From CAVQBP01 sp964448105 (lineage in GTDB: Bacteria; Bacteroidota; Ignavibacteria; Ignavibacteriales; Ignavibacteriaceae), in the NCBI GenBank assembly GCA_964448105.1, contig CAYUVK010000001.1, positions 44,761-108,760 of the forward strand: DNA of 64,000 nt, given 5' to 3'. Under the pieces are notes generated by a model. The model was given only the letters and a program-made list of their open reading frames with translations, did no database searches and was not told where the DNA came from. A program made the position numbers and the translations under genes. Position 1 is the first letter of the stretch. Each line of letters starts with the position of its first letter. Shown one piece after another: positions 38,359 through 48,089 of this stretch.

Positions 38359-39627
38359 ATGAAAACTACAGCATTAAGGTTATATGGTAAAAGAGATTTA
38401 AGACTTGAATCTTTTGAGTTACCCGAAATAAAAGAAGATGAAATCCTTGCTGATATTATTACTAACAGCATATGTATGTCGGACTATAAAGCTGCCATTC
38501 AGGGTGCTGATCATAAACGAGTTACAAAGGATATAGCGGAAAAACCAATTATAATCGGACATGAACAATGCGGTACAATTCTAGAGGTAGGGGAAAAATT
38601 AAAGAATAAATTCAAAGCAGGTATGTATTATAGTATTCAACCAGCAGTAAATTATCCAGGTAAAGAAAGTGAAGCTGTTGGTTATTCATACCAATATGTG
38701 GGAGGTGATGCAACTAGAATAGTGATTCCTTCAGAAGTTATTGAAATGAATTGCCTTATTCCATACTCTGGTGACGCTTTTTTTAAGGCATCACTTTCAG
38801 AACCAATTGCCTGCATATTAGCTGCATTGAAATCTCAATACCATGTTAAGCCCAATCAATATGAACATGAAATGGGGATAAAAAAAGATGGAAATGTGGC
38901 ATTATTAGGGGGTGGTGGTCCTATGGGACTAGAGTTTCTTGATATATTATTACATAGTGAGAGAAGACCAAAGTTAATAGTAATGACAGATATTGATCAA
39001 AGCAAACTTGACAGGGCGGCAATATTATTTCCTCCAAATAATGCTGCAAAACTGGGAGTTAAAATATTTTATGTTAATGTTAATCATAAGGATTCTATTC
39101 AAGAATTGATGGAGTTATCAGATGGAAAAGGATACAGTGATGTATTTGTTTTAATACCCAATGCAGCCGTTGTTGAACAATCTTCTATGATACTTGGGTT
39201 AGATGGTTGTCTAAACTTTTTTACTGGCCCAACTAATCAAGATTTTAAGGCTCCTTTTAATTTTTATAATGTTCACTATTACGGTCATCATGTTCTGGGC
39301 TCAGTAGGTTCCAACACAAAAGATATGCTGGATGCAATAGATATAATAGGGAAGGGAATAATTAATCCAGCAATAATGATTACTCATATAGGAGGGTTAG
39401 ATTCAACCGCGGAAACTATATTAAATCTACCTCAAATTCCGGGTGGAAAGAAATTAATTTATACAGGCATTTCTTTACCTTTAACTGCTTTGGAAGATTT
39501 TGAAGAAAAAGGTAAAACAGATCCATTATTCGAAGCACTTTATCAAATAATTATTAAAACAAAAGGGTTGTGGTCAAAGGAAGCTGAAGATTTTTTGTTA
39601 GTGAATGCTAAGTCTCTCATAGCATAA
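38359..39627 (+). CDS. Zinc-dependent medium-chain dehydrogenase, L-sorbose-1-phosphate reductase-like
   Basis: 422 residues, 8 bases after the E1 stop. Medium-chain dehydrogenase pattern: an N-terminal catalytic domain with CMSDYKAA, IIGHEQCGTILEVG (His-Glu of the zinc site) and LSEPIACILAA, then a nucleotide-binding domain with VALLGGGGPMGLEFLDI. The length and the GGGGPMG loop match the L-sorbose-1-phosphate reductase/sorbitol-dehydrogenase-like group rather than alcohol dehydrogenase. It probably interconverts a ketose phosphate and a polyol phosphate with NAD(P)H. In this operon it may pair with the mannitol-dehydrogenase-like enzyme to change the configuration of a polyol intermediate. 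Confidence 0.78.
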   Translation: MKTTALRLYGKRDLRLESFELPEIKEDEILADIITNSICMSDYKAAIQGADHKRVTKDIAEKPIIIGHEQCGTILEVGEKLKNKFKAGMYYSIQPAVNYPGKESEAVGYSYQYVGGDATRIVIPSEVIEMNCLIPYSGDAFFKASLSEPIACILAALKSQYHVKPNQYEHEMGIKKDGNVALLGGGGPMGLEFLDILLHSERRPKLIVMTDIDQSKLDRAAILFPPNNAAKLGVKIFYVNVNHKDSIQELMELSDGKGYSDVFVLIPNAAVVEQSSMILGLDGCLNFFTGPTNQDFKAPFNFYNVHYYGHHVLGSVGSNTKDMLDAIDIIGKGIINPAIMITHIGGLDSTAETILNLPQIPGGKKLIYTGISLPLTALEDFEEKGKTDPLFEALYQIIIKTKGLWSKEAEDFLLVNAKSLIA

Positions 39628-39692
39628 ACTAATCCAATATTTTTTATTGAGTGAAACTTTAATTGTTTTTTATTTATAACTGAGGAATATGA

Positions 39693-40844
39693 ATGAATAA
39701 TCTATTAAATATTATTAACTATGGACAGAGTTATTGGTTGGATAATTTAACAAGAGAAAAAATCATTGATGGTGAATTAAAAAAAAGAGTTCTTACAGAA
39801 GGGCTTCGAGGGGTTACAACAAATCCAAGTATCTTCAATAGAGCCATTTCAAATAGTAACTATTATGATAATCAGATAATAAACCTTTTTAATCAAGGAA
39901 AAAATGTTCATGATGTTTACGAAGAACTGGCAATGAAAGATGTTCAGGATGCATGTGATATTTTAAAAACTATATATTACAAATCTGGAGGAGTAGACGG
40001 TTTTGTAAGCCTGGAAGTCTCTCCCTACCTTGCAAATGATACCATAGGAACAATGGTTGAAGCAAGGAGATTATTTGAGAAATTAAATCGTGCTAATTGC
40101 TTTATTAAAATTCCTGCAACAACCGAAGGGATACCGGCAATTGAAGAAATGCTTTATGAAGGTGTTAATATAAATGTTACACTTATTTTTTCAATTCAAA
40201 GTTATAAAGCCGTTGCCGAAGCATATATTAGAGCTCTTGAAAGAAGAACTGCTGAAGGAAAATCAGTCCATTGGATCAGATCAGTTGCGAGCTTTTTCAT
40301 TAGCCGTATTGATGTTGCTGTTGATTATAAACTCTCTAACGTATCAATTCCAGAAAATGGGAAGATAGAATTGCCCAATCCTAAAGATTTATTAGGTAAG
40401 GCTGCCATTTCAAATGCAAAATTAGCCTATCAGGAATTCTGTAAAATTTTCAGTGGTAAAAGATGGAATAATTTGACTAATAAAGATGCATTTGTTCAGC
40501 GACCATTATGGGCAAGCACCGGTAACAAAAATCCTGATTATAGTGATGTTAAATATATAGAGACACTTGTCGGTTATAATACCGTGAATACTCTTCCTGA
40601 TGCAACTATTTCTGCATTTGCGGATCATGGAATCATAATCAAAGATTCAATTCTAAATGATATTGATGAAGCAGAAATAGTAAAATACAATCTAAATAAG
40701 TTAGGTATTTACTTGAATGAAATTACTCAGGAATTGTTAATAGAAGGTATAGAAAAATTTAAGCAGGATTATGATAGATTATTAAATAATCTTACGGAGA
40801 AAAAAAACAAAATATTTGAAGATTCATCGATGATTAAAAGTTAA
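39693..40844 (+). CDS. tal: Transaldolase
   Basis: 383 residues. Diagnostic segments are GVTTNPSIFNRAIS (residues 40-53), FVSLEVSPYLANDT and the Schiff-base lysine motif CFIKIPATTEG (K139), then VNINVTLIFS and ISRIDVAVD; the end has the helical PDATISAFADHG block. The length fits the longer (~360-390 residue) transaldolase subfamily. Transaldolases move a dihydroxyacetone unit between sugar phosphates; some relatives act as aldolases on modified hexose phosphates. As the last gene of the operon, it may connect the pathway to pentose phosphates or itself act on a modified fructose phosphate. Confidence 0.9.
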   Translation: MNNLLNIINYGQSYWLDNLTREKIIDGELKKRVLTEGLRGVTTNPSIFNRAISNSNYYDNQIINLFNQGKNVHDVYEELAMKDVQDACDILKTIYYKSGGVDGFVSLEVSPYLANDTIGTMVEARRLFEKLNRANCFIKIPATTEGIPAIEEMLYEGVNINVTLIFSIQSYKAVAEAYIRALERRTAEGKSVHWIRSVASFFISRIDVAVDYKLSNVSIPENGKIELPNPKDLLGKAAISNAKLAYQEFCKIFSGKRWNNLTNKDAFVQRPLWASTGNKNPDYSDVKYIETLVGYNTVNTLPDATISAFADHGIIIKDSILNDIDEAEIVKYNLNKLGIYLNEITQELLIEGIEKFKQDYDRLLNNLTEKKNKIFEDSSMIKS

Positions 40845-40962
40845 TGTTTCAAGTTAAACCTTCGCAAATTGACTTTAGAAATTTTCTATGGATAGCGGTT
40901 GGAATATTCTATAAGGTTAAAATAAATCTTAATCCAATTATCTTTGTCACTCAGAGGAACAG

Positions 40963-43023
40963 ATGAGATTAAAAATACTCTTTCTCTTGATCTTAACTTC
41001 AATTACATATTCGCAAACTACCAATTGGCAAAAAATTATACCGAATACAGAAGTTGCAGTTCAATATTATTTCCCCGAAAAAACAAATAAATTCCTTTTA
41101 CTCAACCGTACATCGATAGTTAAGACGCAATTAGGTTCTGTTCAAACTTTCCAAGATAAAACCATGAATGTAGTTTTATCATTCAGAAAATATTTAGACT
41201 ATATCGAACTTTCAGGAGAGGTTGATAATCTTAAAAAAAATGATTTATGTTTTACTGTTAAAATTATCTTTCCATTTGGCCAAGAAAGTAGAATTTATTG
41301 GAATGGTAGTCCCGATAGCAGTGTTTTAATAAAAAGTGATTTCAACTATAATAATTATGTTGAAGTTAATACGGTTATTCCTCCTGCTGGTTCATTCAAT
41401 GCATCTGAAAAAGAGAATGGAGGGTATGGAGACAAAGTGGGAATAGGGGAAATGTCTTTTTATCCCATTGCATCAATATCAAATTCTTCTTTTGGACTCG
41501 GTTGGGGAATTGATTTAGGAATACCGGTTGTTTACCGTTTGTCATATAAACCTTCTGAAGGAATAGTTGCCGAATTTGATCTCGCGACCGCATTAGAAAC
41601 AAAAAAATTTCCTAATCGTTCGTTCTTTAAAATCCAGCTTTTTGAACATTCTCCAGATTGGCACTTTCGATCTGCATTAAACAAATATTATAAAATAAAT
41701 CCTGAATACTTTAAAAAAAGAGTAATCAAAGAAGGAATTTGGCTCCCCTTTACTCCTCTTCATTCAATAGAAGATTATCAGGAATTTGGTTTTACTTTTC
41801 ACGAAACTGATTGGCGAACAAAAGATACAGGTATAAATAGTCTTTCAACAATTGAGGCAGATAATCAAGCAGGGGTCCATAGCTTTCAATATACGCAACC
41901 ATGGGATATAGAGATACCAATTAAGAGTCTTGATTTAAATTATAAAGATGTAACAAGTGATTTAACTGTCCCACCTCAATTAAAAGATATTTTACAGAAT
42001 AGTGCCCTATATGATAAGAATAATCTTTGGCAAACGCGCAAGCTTGAAACACCATGGTTCAAGACAGGTTGGGCTGTAAGCATAACAACAAATGCTGATC
42101 CTGAAATAAGTGGAATTAACAGGTATGATTTCGCCAGAAGTGATGAAATTGATTCTGCAATAAATTTAAATGTTGATGGAATATACTTCGATTCAATGGA
42201 ATGGAACTGGCATAATGATCTGAATTATAATCGAAAATACTTTTCATTTACAGATTATCCTCTAACTTTTTCTGCTTCTCTAAAAAAACCTAAACCTGCT
42301 ATTTGGAACTATTCTTCTGAATATAAAATGATGAACAAAATTGCAAGTGAAATGCATTCAAAAGGCAAGTTAATGATGGGGAATGGTTTTGGATGGATGC
42401 CATTTGCTCCAGGTATATTGGATTTATTTGGTGCGGAAATAAGCTTATACTCGAAAGGGGATTCTGAAACAAAGAAACTGCAATTTAACCGTGCTATCTC
42501 TTATCAAAAGCCAATTGTATTTTTATTGAATGAGGGACTAGATGATAGAGTTTTTACTTCACAGCCATACGATGGTTACAGGCAATATTTCGAAAAGATG
42601 TTATCTTATGGATTCTTTCCTTCTTTTTTTAGTGTGAATTCTGCTACAAATCCTTATTGGGAGGACTCAACTAAGTATAATACCGGAAGACCATTCTTTA
42701 AAAAGTATATCCCTCTGATAAAATTAATAGCGGCAGCAGGGTGGGAACCTATTACGTATGCAATTACAAATACTAATGGCATTTCAATTGAGCGATTTGG
42801 GTATAGTATTAAAACTGGTCTTTACTTCACTATTTTCAACAACAATGACGTTGATAAAGAAATTGAAATATTTTTTGGATCAGACAAGCTGAATCTGCCT
42901 GAAATTAAAAAAGTTAATGAGTTAATAACTAATACTGAATATACAATTAAAAGAAAAAATAATGATTTCATATTAAAAATAAATATCCCATATGGTAGTG
43001 GGCGTTTATTGAAAATATATTGA
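40963..43023 (+). CDS. Secreted putative glycoside hydrolase, unclassified; sister of 1377-3458
   Basis: 686 residues with a signal peptide (ends near TYSQT) and GAGG before the ATG. It matches the 1377-3458 product through most of its length: VIPPAGSFNAS, NGGYGDKVGIGEMSF, EGIWLPFTPLHSIEDYQEFGF, LETPWFKTGWAVS, VDGIYFD (D410) and MEWNW (E413), then KGKLMMGNGFGW. The conserved acids after the barrel strands are retained. The second copy sits at the start of a gene set with AgaS and KbaZ, only 12 bases from AgaS, so it may be co-expressed with amino-sugar catabolism. Family and reaction are unknown; a galactosamine- or galactose-releasing role is inferred only from context. Confidence 0.6.
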   Translation: MRLKILFLLILTSITYSQTTNWQKIIPNTEVAVQYYFPEKTNKFLLLNRTSIVKTQLGSVQTFQDKTMNVVLSFRKYLDYIELSGEVDNLKKNDLCFTVKIIFPFGQESRIYWNGSPDSSVLIKSDFNYNNYVEVNTVIPPAGSFNASEKENGGYGDKVGIGEMSFYPIASISNSSFGLGWGIDLGIPVVYRLSYKPSEGIVAEFDLATALETKKFPNRSFFKIQLFEHSPDWHFRSALNKYYKINPEYFKKRVIKEGIWLPFTPLHSIEDYQEFGFTFHETDWRTKDTGINSLSTIEADNQAGVHSFQYTQPWDIEIPIKSLDLNYKDVTSDLTVPPQLKDILQNSALYDKNNLWQTRKLETPWFKTGWAVSITTNADPEISGINRYDFARSDEIDSAINLNVDGIYFDSMEWNWHNDLNYNRKYFSFTDYPLTFSASLKKPKPAIWNYSSEYKMMNKIASEMHSKGKLMMGNGFGWMPFAPGILDLFGAEISLYSKGDSETKKLQFNRAISYQKPIVFLLNEGLDDRVFTSQPYDGYRQYFEKMLSYGFFPSFFSVNSATNPYWEDSTKYNTGRPFFKKYIPLIKLIAAAGWEPITYAITNTNGISIERFGYSIKTGLYFTIFNNNDVDKEIEIFFGSDKLNLPEIKKVNELITNTEYTIKRKNNDFILKINIPYGSGRLLKIY

Positions 43024-43035
43024 AAGGGTTTTTAA

Positions 43036-44214
43036 ATGGATAAGAACTTAATATTAAATGAATTAAAAAATTATAATTCCAATGGGAAATACACTTCTAA
43101 GGAAATATTAGGACAACCTGAATTATGGATTAAGGTTTGGAAATCAGTGAAAAAAAGAGGAAAAGAAATTGCCAAATTCATTGACAAAGCTAAAAATAAT
43201 AATAACTTACATGTTATTCTTACAGGGGCAGGTACTTCAGCTTTCATTGGTGAAGTGTTAGAAGGATCCTTTCAAAAAGAAACCGGAATAATTACAAAAG
43301 CTGTTCCGACTACAGATTTAGTAACACATCCGGGATTATATTTCCAGGATAATAAGGATATTTTATTAATCTCATTTGCCCGTTCTGGTAATAGTCCTGA
43401 AAGTGCTAAGGCAATTCAATTAGCAGAACAACTTTCCCATAAGATCTTGAACCTGGTAATTACATGTAATGAAGAAAGTTCTCTGATTGATGTAGTCAAA
43501 GACACCGAAAATCTGATCTTTTTATTGCCCCCCGAAGCTGATGATAAAGGTCTGGCGATGACTGGAAGTTTCACATCAATGTTACTAACTGGTTTACTTA
43601 TTTCGCAAATAGGTTTTGCGAATGAAAAAGAATCTGAGGTCTCTCTTTTAATTAAATATGGGGAAAAAATCTTTAATAATTACTTAAGTCCTCTAAAACA
43701 TGTGGCGGAACTAGAGATTGAGAGGGCCATTTTTTTAGGATCAGGTTTTCTAAAAGGTGTTGCTAGAGAATCTCATCTTAAATTACAAGAATTAACAGAT
43801 GGTAAAATTATATGTAAATATGATTCTTTCCTTGGATTCAGGCATGGGCCTAAAGCTGTTATTAATGAAAAATCATTGGTAACATATTTGTTTTCTAACA
43901 ACAAATATGTTAATAGATATGAAGCTGATCTAGTTAAGGCAATAAGTCAAGGACGAAAACCTATTTTTTCTATAGGTGTAATGGAGAATAAAATTGAAAA
44001 CGTAGACCTTGATTTAAATATTATTCTTGGAGATGGTAAAAGTAAGCTGGGTGAAGAATTTTTACCTGTAGTTTCCGTTCTTCCTGCTCAAATATTGGGT
44101 TTTTTTAAATCAATTCAATTTGGATTAAATCCGGATAGTCCTTCAGAAAGTGGAATGATCCATAGGGTTGTGCAGGGAGTAAATATTTATTCATATGCAA
44201 AAGAAAAAAATTAA
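43036..44214 (+). CDS. agaS: AgaS-type SIS-domain galactosamine-6-phosphate deaminase/isomerase
   Basis: 392 residues, close to the ~385 of enterobacterial AgaS, with two SIS sugar-isomerase domains. The N-terminus YTSKEILGQPELW is an AgaS hallmark, followed by ILTGAGTSAF (61-70) and SFARSGNSPES (113-123) in the first SIS domain, and LGFRHGPKAVI in the second. AgaS deaminates and isomerises galactosamine-6-phosphate to tagatose-6-phosphate. Its start is 12 bases after the putative glycosidase, and its stop shares a base with the KbaZ start, so the three are co-translated. This gene is the strongest evidence that the locus handles galactosamine. Confidence 0.88.
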   Translation: MDKNLILNELKNYNSNGKYTSKEILGQPELWIKVWKSVKKRGKEIAKFIDKAKNNNNLHVILTGAGTSAFIGEVLEGSFQKETGIITKAVPTTDLVTHPGLYFQDNKDILLISFARSGNSPESAKAIQLAEQLSHKILNLVITCNEESSLIDVVKDTENLIFLLPPEADDKGLAMTGSFTSMLLTGLLISQIGFANEKESEVSLLIKYGEKIFNNYLSPLKHVAELEIERAIFLGSGFLKGVARESHLKLQELTDGKIICKYDSFLGFRHGPKAVINEKSLVTYLFSNNKYVNRYEADLVKAISQGRKPIFSIGVMENKIENVDLDLNIILGDGKSKLGEEFLPVVSVLPAQILGFFKSIQFGLNPDSPSESGMIHRVVQGVNIYSYAKEKN

Positions 44215-45530
44215 TGATTGCTATAGAAAATAAAATATTATCAATTATAAAAAGGCACAAATCGGGTGAGTCGATAGGAATTACTTCAATCTGTTCAGTG
44301 AATGAATATGTAATTAAAGCTGCTATATTAAATGCTAAAAAGTATTCTAAAATTCTACTTATTGAATCAACATCGAATCAAGTTGACCAATTCGGCGGAT
44401 ATACGGGCATGACACCCAATAATTTCAAAGAATTAGTTTTTAGGATTGCCAATTCTTCTGAATTTCCCATAAGTAATATAGTATTTGGTGGCGATCATCT
44501 TGGACCAAATGTTTGGAGTAATCAAGCATCTTATTTCGCAATGGAAAATGCTAAAGAACAAATTAAATATTACGTCAATGCCGGATTTACAAAAATACAC
44601 CTTGATACAAGCATGAAATGTGCTGATGATGGTGATCTAAATTTTCCTTTGAATTCTTCAATAGTTGCCGAACGGGCAGCGGTGTTATGTAAAACAGCTG
44701 AAGAAGAAATAGAGCAAAGGAATGAAAATGAACTGCTGGTATACGTTATTGGGACTGATGTTCCACCTCCTGGGGGTGCAAAAAAGGAAAGCGAGTCAAT
44801 TGAAGTTACAACTCCAGAGAAAGTTGAAGAGACAATAAGTTTAACCAAACAAGCATTTCTAAAGTATGGATTAGAAGATGGATGGAAAAGGGTTATTGCC
44901 GTTGTAGTTCAACCAGGTGTTGAATTCGGGGATATGGATATATTTGATTACGATAGGATTAAGGCTGTAGGTTTAAAGAAGAAAATAGAAACGAAAAACA
45001 ATCTTGTTTTTGAAGCGCATTCTACTGATTTTCAAAATCAGGAATCATTGAGACAAATGGTCGAAGATCATTTTGCTGTATTAAAAGTTGGTCCTTGGCT
45101 AACTTACGCATTCAGAGAAGCTGCATTTGCTCTTGAAATGATTGAGAAAGAACTTTTTTCAAATAGGAAAGATATAATTCTCTCTAGCCTAACAAAAGTT
45201 TTGGAATTCGAAATGAAACAAAATCCAAAACATTGGGAGAAATTTTATCATGAAGACAATGAAGAAAAATTAAGTCTTAAAAGAAAATACAGTCTGAGTG
45301 ATAGAATAAGATATTATTGGAATAATAAACAAGTTAAAGAATCATTTGTAAGATTATTACTAAATCTATCTAAACAAGAAATACCAATAACATTGCTAAG
45401 TCAATTCTTACCTGAATCTTTTGAAGATATTAGAAAAGATGAAATTAAAAATACACCTGAAGACTTAATTATAAATCGAATTTCAAAAGTTCTTGATAAA
45501 TACAACTATGCCACAATGGGAGGAAATTAA
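44214..45530 (+). CDS. kbaZ: Tagatose-1,6-bisphosphate aldolase non-catalytic subunit (KbaZ/GatZ/AgaZ)
   Basis: 438 residues. The family motifs are present: GITSICSVNEYVIKAA, LLIESTSNQVDQFGGYTGM, VFGGDHLGPNVW, IHLDTSMKCADD, VYVIGTDVPPPGGA, EAHSTDFQ, LKVGPWLTYAFREAAFALE and a C-terminal SLSDRIRYYW block. KbaZ/GatZ stabilises and activates the KbaY/GatY aldolase that splits tagatose-1,6-bisphosphate. The start codon overlaps the AgaS stop. A KbaY-type partner is found at 57691-58512, and a broken C-terminal half of a second KbaZ lies at ~55410-55832, so this copy may be the only intact subunit. Confidence 0.9.
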   Translation: MIAIENKILSIIKRHKSGESIGITSICSVNEYVIKAAILNAKKYSKILLIESTSNQVDQFGGYTGMTPNNFKELVFRIANSSEFPISNIVFGGDHLGPNVWSNQASYFAMENAKEQIKYYVNAGFTKIHLDTSMKCADDGDLNFPLNSSIVAERAAVLCKTAEEEIEQRNENELLVYVIGTDVPPPGGAKKESESIEVTTPEKVEETISLTKQAFLKYGLEDGWKRVIAVVVQPGVEFGDMDIFDYDRIKAVGLKKKIETKNNLVFEAHSTDFQNQESLRQMVEDHFAVLKVGPWLTYAFREAAFALEMIEKELFSNRKDIILSSLTKVLEFEMKQNPKHWEKFYHEDNEEKLSLKRKYSLSDRIRYYWNNKQVKESFVRLLLNLSKQEIPITLLSQFLPESFEDIRKDEIKNTPEDLIINRISKVLDKYNYATMGGN

Positions 45531-45783
45531 CAATACTCTGTCCTGAGTTTAAAATTATTGTGATAAATTTTATATAGTATATTTTTACTATTATGATAGA
45601 GAATTAATTAAAGCTAAACTGAGGGTAATTGCAGAGTAATAATTTTTAGGGGGACAATATAAAATGATTTTCGTTCTTTGCTTGAAAAGCTGTAGGTTCT
45701 TGAGTAAATCATTCTAACAGACTAAAAAATTTAAATGGAGCAATATTTCCAAAACCTAATCACCTAATAAAACAGGAATTAAT

Positions 45784-47736
45784 ATGTACAAACAATTACT
45801 ATCCAATATTTTTCTATTTGTTATTTTTTTAACAGGAACTTTTAATTCTCAAAACACAAATCAGAGTTGGATACATTATGCTAGAATTTCAGGTAATGGG
45901 CTTGGGCCAAACAATATTGATAACATTATTAAAAGAGCACAAGACCAAGGAGTTTTAGGCATTGAATTAGATAACGATATAACCGGAAGATACGACTCTT
46001 TTCTTGATCCAGCACAAAAACTTAAAGAAATAAAGAAAGCAGCTGAAGCTGCTCACAAAATTGGAAATCATGCTTTTATCTATATTGCCGGTTTGGAGTG
46101 CATTACAGAAAACTCGGATAAGGTAGAACATTCAATGTTCCAAGATCATCCGGATTGGGTGCAAAGAGATATAAATGGTAAACCTGCTGTTTTTACCGGT
46201 GGTGCGTCATTTTGGGTCAATGCAGGGGATGAAGATGTTTGGATCAGTCCGTATGCTAAAGAGTGGCGGCATAGATATATGGATATAGTAAGACAAATAA
46301 CTGCTACAGGTATTGATGGGGTTTATATTGATGTAGCATATTGGATGTGGCTCTACGAAGGTTGGGAAAATAGCTGGGCTAGTTTTGATGATTATACAGT
46401 TGCAGAATTCAAAAATAGAACTGGATTGGATGCTAAGAAAGATTTTATTCCTGGTGATTATAATGATCCTGATTTTTTAAAATGGGTTGATTTCAGAATT
46501 CAAACAATTACTGAATTCTTCCAGGAAATTGATGAAAATGTTAAATCAGTAAATCCAAACTGTCTTACTATTCCAGAAATTTCACCTTCTATGAATGATG
46601 AAGTATTAAGATCCGGTGCCGATGCTTATGAGATTCATAACTATTCAGATGTTATCGCACACGAATTTTTTATTAACACAAATACTGGTGCAAAAAGAAA
46701 TACATTTGATTGGCTTACTTATCTTATTGGTGTTAATACATTAAGAGCATTTGATGAGGAAAAGCCTACATGGCTTTTGAGTTATTCATGGGATAACGAA
46801 GAAAACACTGATTCTATTGATGCAATGAAACTTCTTTCTTGTACTCAAGTTATGGCAGGGGCCAATTTCTGGGATGCCCCGGGTCATTTAATGGCTGGCT
46901 CAAATGATTATCCTACTAGGAAAGAAATATTTAGCTGGATTAAAGAAAATGAAAATTTACTCTATTCTCCCAGAAAACCTATCAATCCAATTGGAGTATA
47001 TTATTCCCCTTCAACACGTAATTATTTTGGTAATGATTATACTGAATCTTTTTACGGTATTCTTCATCTACTTCTGAACAATCACATCGAATATCAAATA
47101 GTTACTCCACGGACATTAAAAGATTTTTCCGGAAGTGCATTAATTCTTCCTGATGTAAAAATTTTAACTGAAGATGAAATAAAAATTGTTGAACGATTCT
47201 ATGACAATGGAAAAAATCTAATAATGACCGGAGAGACAGATTATTATGATTCTCGCAGGAAAACCAAAAAAGAAAATGATCTTCTAAAATATTTTGAATC
47301 AAATGAGAACGGAAAGTATCTTTATTTACCCGAATGTCCCGGGAAAAAATATTTTGAGAAACATGATACTTCATTAATAAAAAATTTTAATAATCAAACG
47401 AAGAGTTTTCTACAAGATTATAGTCCAAAGTACAGGATAAAAGCTTCATATAATGTTAGTATACAACAAGTTAGTATTGGAGATAAAGAATGTATCTTTA
47501 TTTCAAATTTAAAGGGATTAAAAGGTTATAGTAAATGTATCCCGGATACTGAACAAAAGATAGAAGTTGAGTTTGAATCAACTGTAATTCCGGAAATATA
47601 TTTTATTCCTTATCTTGGTAAAAAGCAGAAAATAAATTTAGACTATAAACAGACTGCAATGAATGAAGGTAAAAAAATGATTAGTTTTTCTTTGTTACCG
47701 ATTCAGTTTGGTGGTATAATAGTAATATATAAATAA
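45784..47736 (+). CDS. Secreted beta-galactosidase-like (GH42/GHL-type) protein, copy 1
   Basis: 650 residues with a signal peptide (ends near NSQNT). The N-terminal ~380 residues look like a TIM barrel with YARISGNG, GIELDNDITGRYDSFLDPA, FIYIAGLECITEN, DGVYIDVAYWM and a candidate acid residue in LTIPEISPSM (the Glu after strand four or so). Residues ~400-510 resemble the trimerisation/amidotransferase-like domain of A4 beta-galactosidases (LILPDVKILTEDEIKIVERF, NLIMTGE). I would place it near the hypothetical glycosyl hydrolase groups related to GH42; no specific activity is certain. It has a clear sister at 58527-60482. Lying after KbaZ, it is one of two copies that bracket the second half of the island. 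Confidence 0.62.
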   Translation: MYKQLLSNIFLFVIFLTGTFNSQNTNQSWIHYARISGNGLGPNNIDNIIKRAQDQGVLGIELDNDITGRYDSFLDPAQKLKEIKKAAEAAHKIGNHAFIYIAGLECITENSDKVEHSMFQDHPDWVQRDINGKPAVFTGGASFWVNAGDEDVWISPYAKEWRHRYMDIVRQITATGIDGVYIDVAYWMWLYEGWENSWASFDDYTVAEFKNRTGLDAKKDFIPGDYNDPDFLKWVDFRIQTITEFFQEIDENVKSVNPNCLTIPEISPSMNDEVLRSGADAYEIHNYSDVIAHEFFINTNTGAKRNTFDWLTYLIGVNTLRAFDEEKPTWLLSYSWDNEENTDSIDAMKLLSCTQVMAGANFWDAPGHLMAGSNDYPTRKEIFSWIKENENLLYSPRKPINPIGVYYSPSTRNYFGNDYTESFYGILHLLLNNHIEYQIVTPRTLKDFSGSALILPDVKILTEDEIKIVERFYDNGKNLIMTGETDYYDSRRKTKKENDLLKYFESNENGKYLYLPECPGKKYFEKHDTSLIKNFNNQTKSFLQDYSPKYRIKASYNVSIQQVSIGDKECIFISNLKGLKGYSKCIPDTEQKIEVEFESTVIPEIYFIPYLGKKQKINLDYKQTAMNEGKKMISFSLLPIQFGGIIVIYK

Positions 47737-48089
47737 TAGAAGAACATTTAGTTAATTACCAAACTTTCATTTTGGATAGAATATAATAAAGAATTTATCT
47801 ATGTAATCTCAATTTTTAATAGAGAAATTCTTATTTCTTTTGGGAAGTGTGATTAAAAATAAAAAAATTTTAAAAATATACTGTGATTAGTTTTACTAAA
47901 TAAATAAATAATTTTTTTAAAATATCTCAAAAACTTTTAATATTCTGATTTAATTATGAAGTATATATGGTAATTTCCTTTGAAAATAAACGAAATTCAC
48001 ATTCTGTAGTAGTTAATGGTTCGGGCCCCGCTACAATTGGTTCAACAAAAGGTAAGTTTATGGTTATTCTTTAGTAATCAAAGAAAAAA
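47737..48089. other. 353-base intergenic region with coding remnant
   Basis: AT-rich up to about 47960, with no recognisable element. The last 120 bases contain a short open frame (47967-48074) whose composition is unlike the surroundings and reads like the end of a protein. This region separates the AgaS/KbaZ gene set from the following block of GH36-like and galactokinase genes, and is a likely recombination junction. Confidence 0.45.
47967..48074 (+). pseudogene. Orphan 35-codon reading frame, possible 3' gene remnant
   Basis: The frame from 47967 encodes a peptide containing VVVNGSGPATIGSTKGKF and ends in TAG. The Gly/Ser-rich segment and non-random third bases look like the C-terminal end of a longer protein, but I cannot name the family. 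No ribosome site precedes the ATG and the frame ends 15 bases before the GH36-like gene. It may instead be leader sequence. Confidence 0.3.

Noticed and set aside
26935..40844. Considered a sulfoquinovose (sulfo-TAL type) pathway because of the transaldolase and isomerase
   Set aside because: No sulfoquinovosidase or sulfolactaldehyde/sulfolactate enzyme was recognised, and the FGGY kinase and 2-oxo-acid dehydrogenase do not fit.
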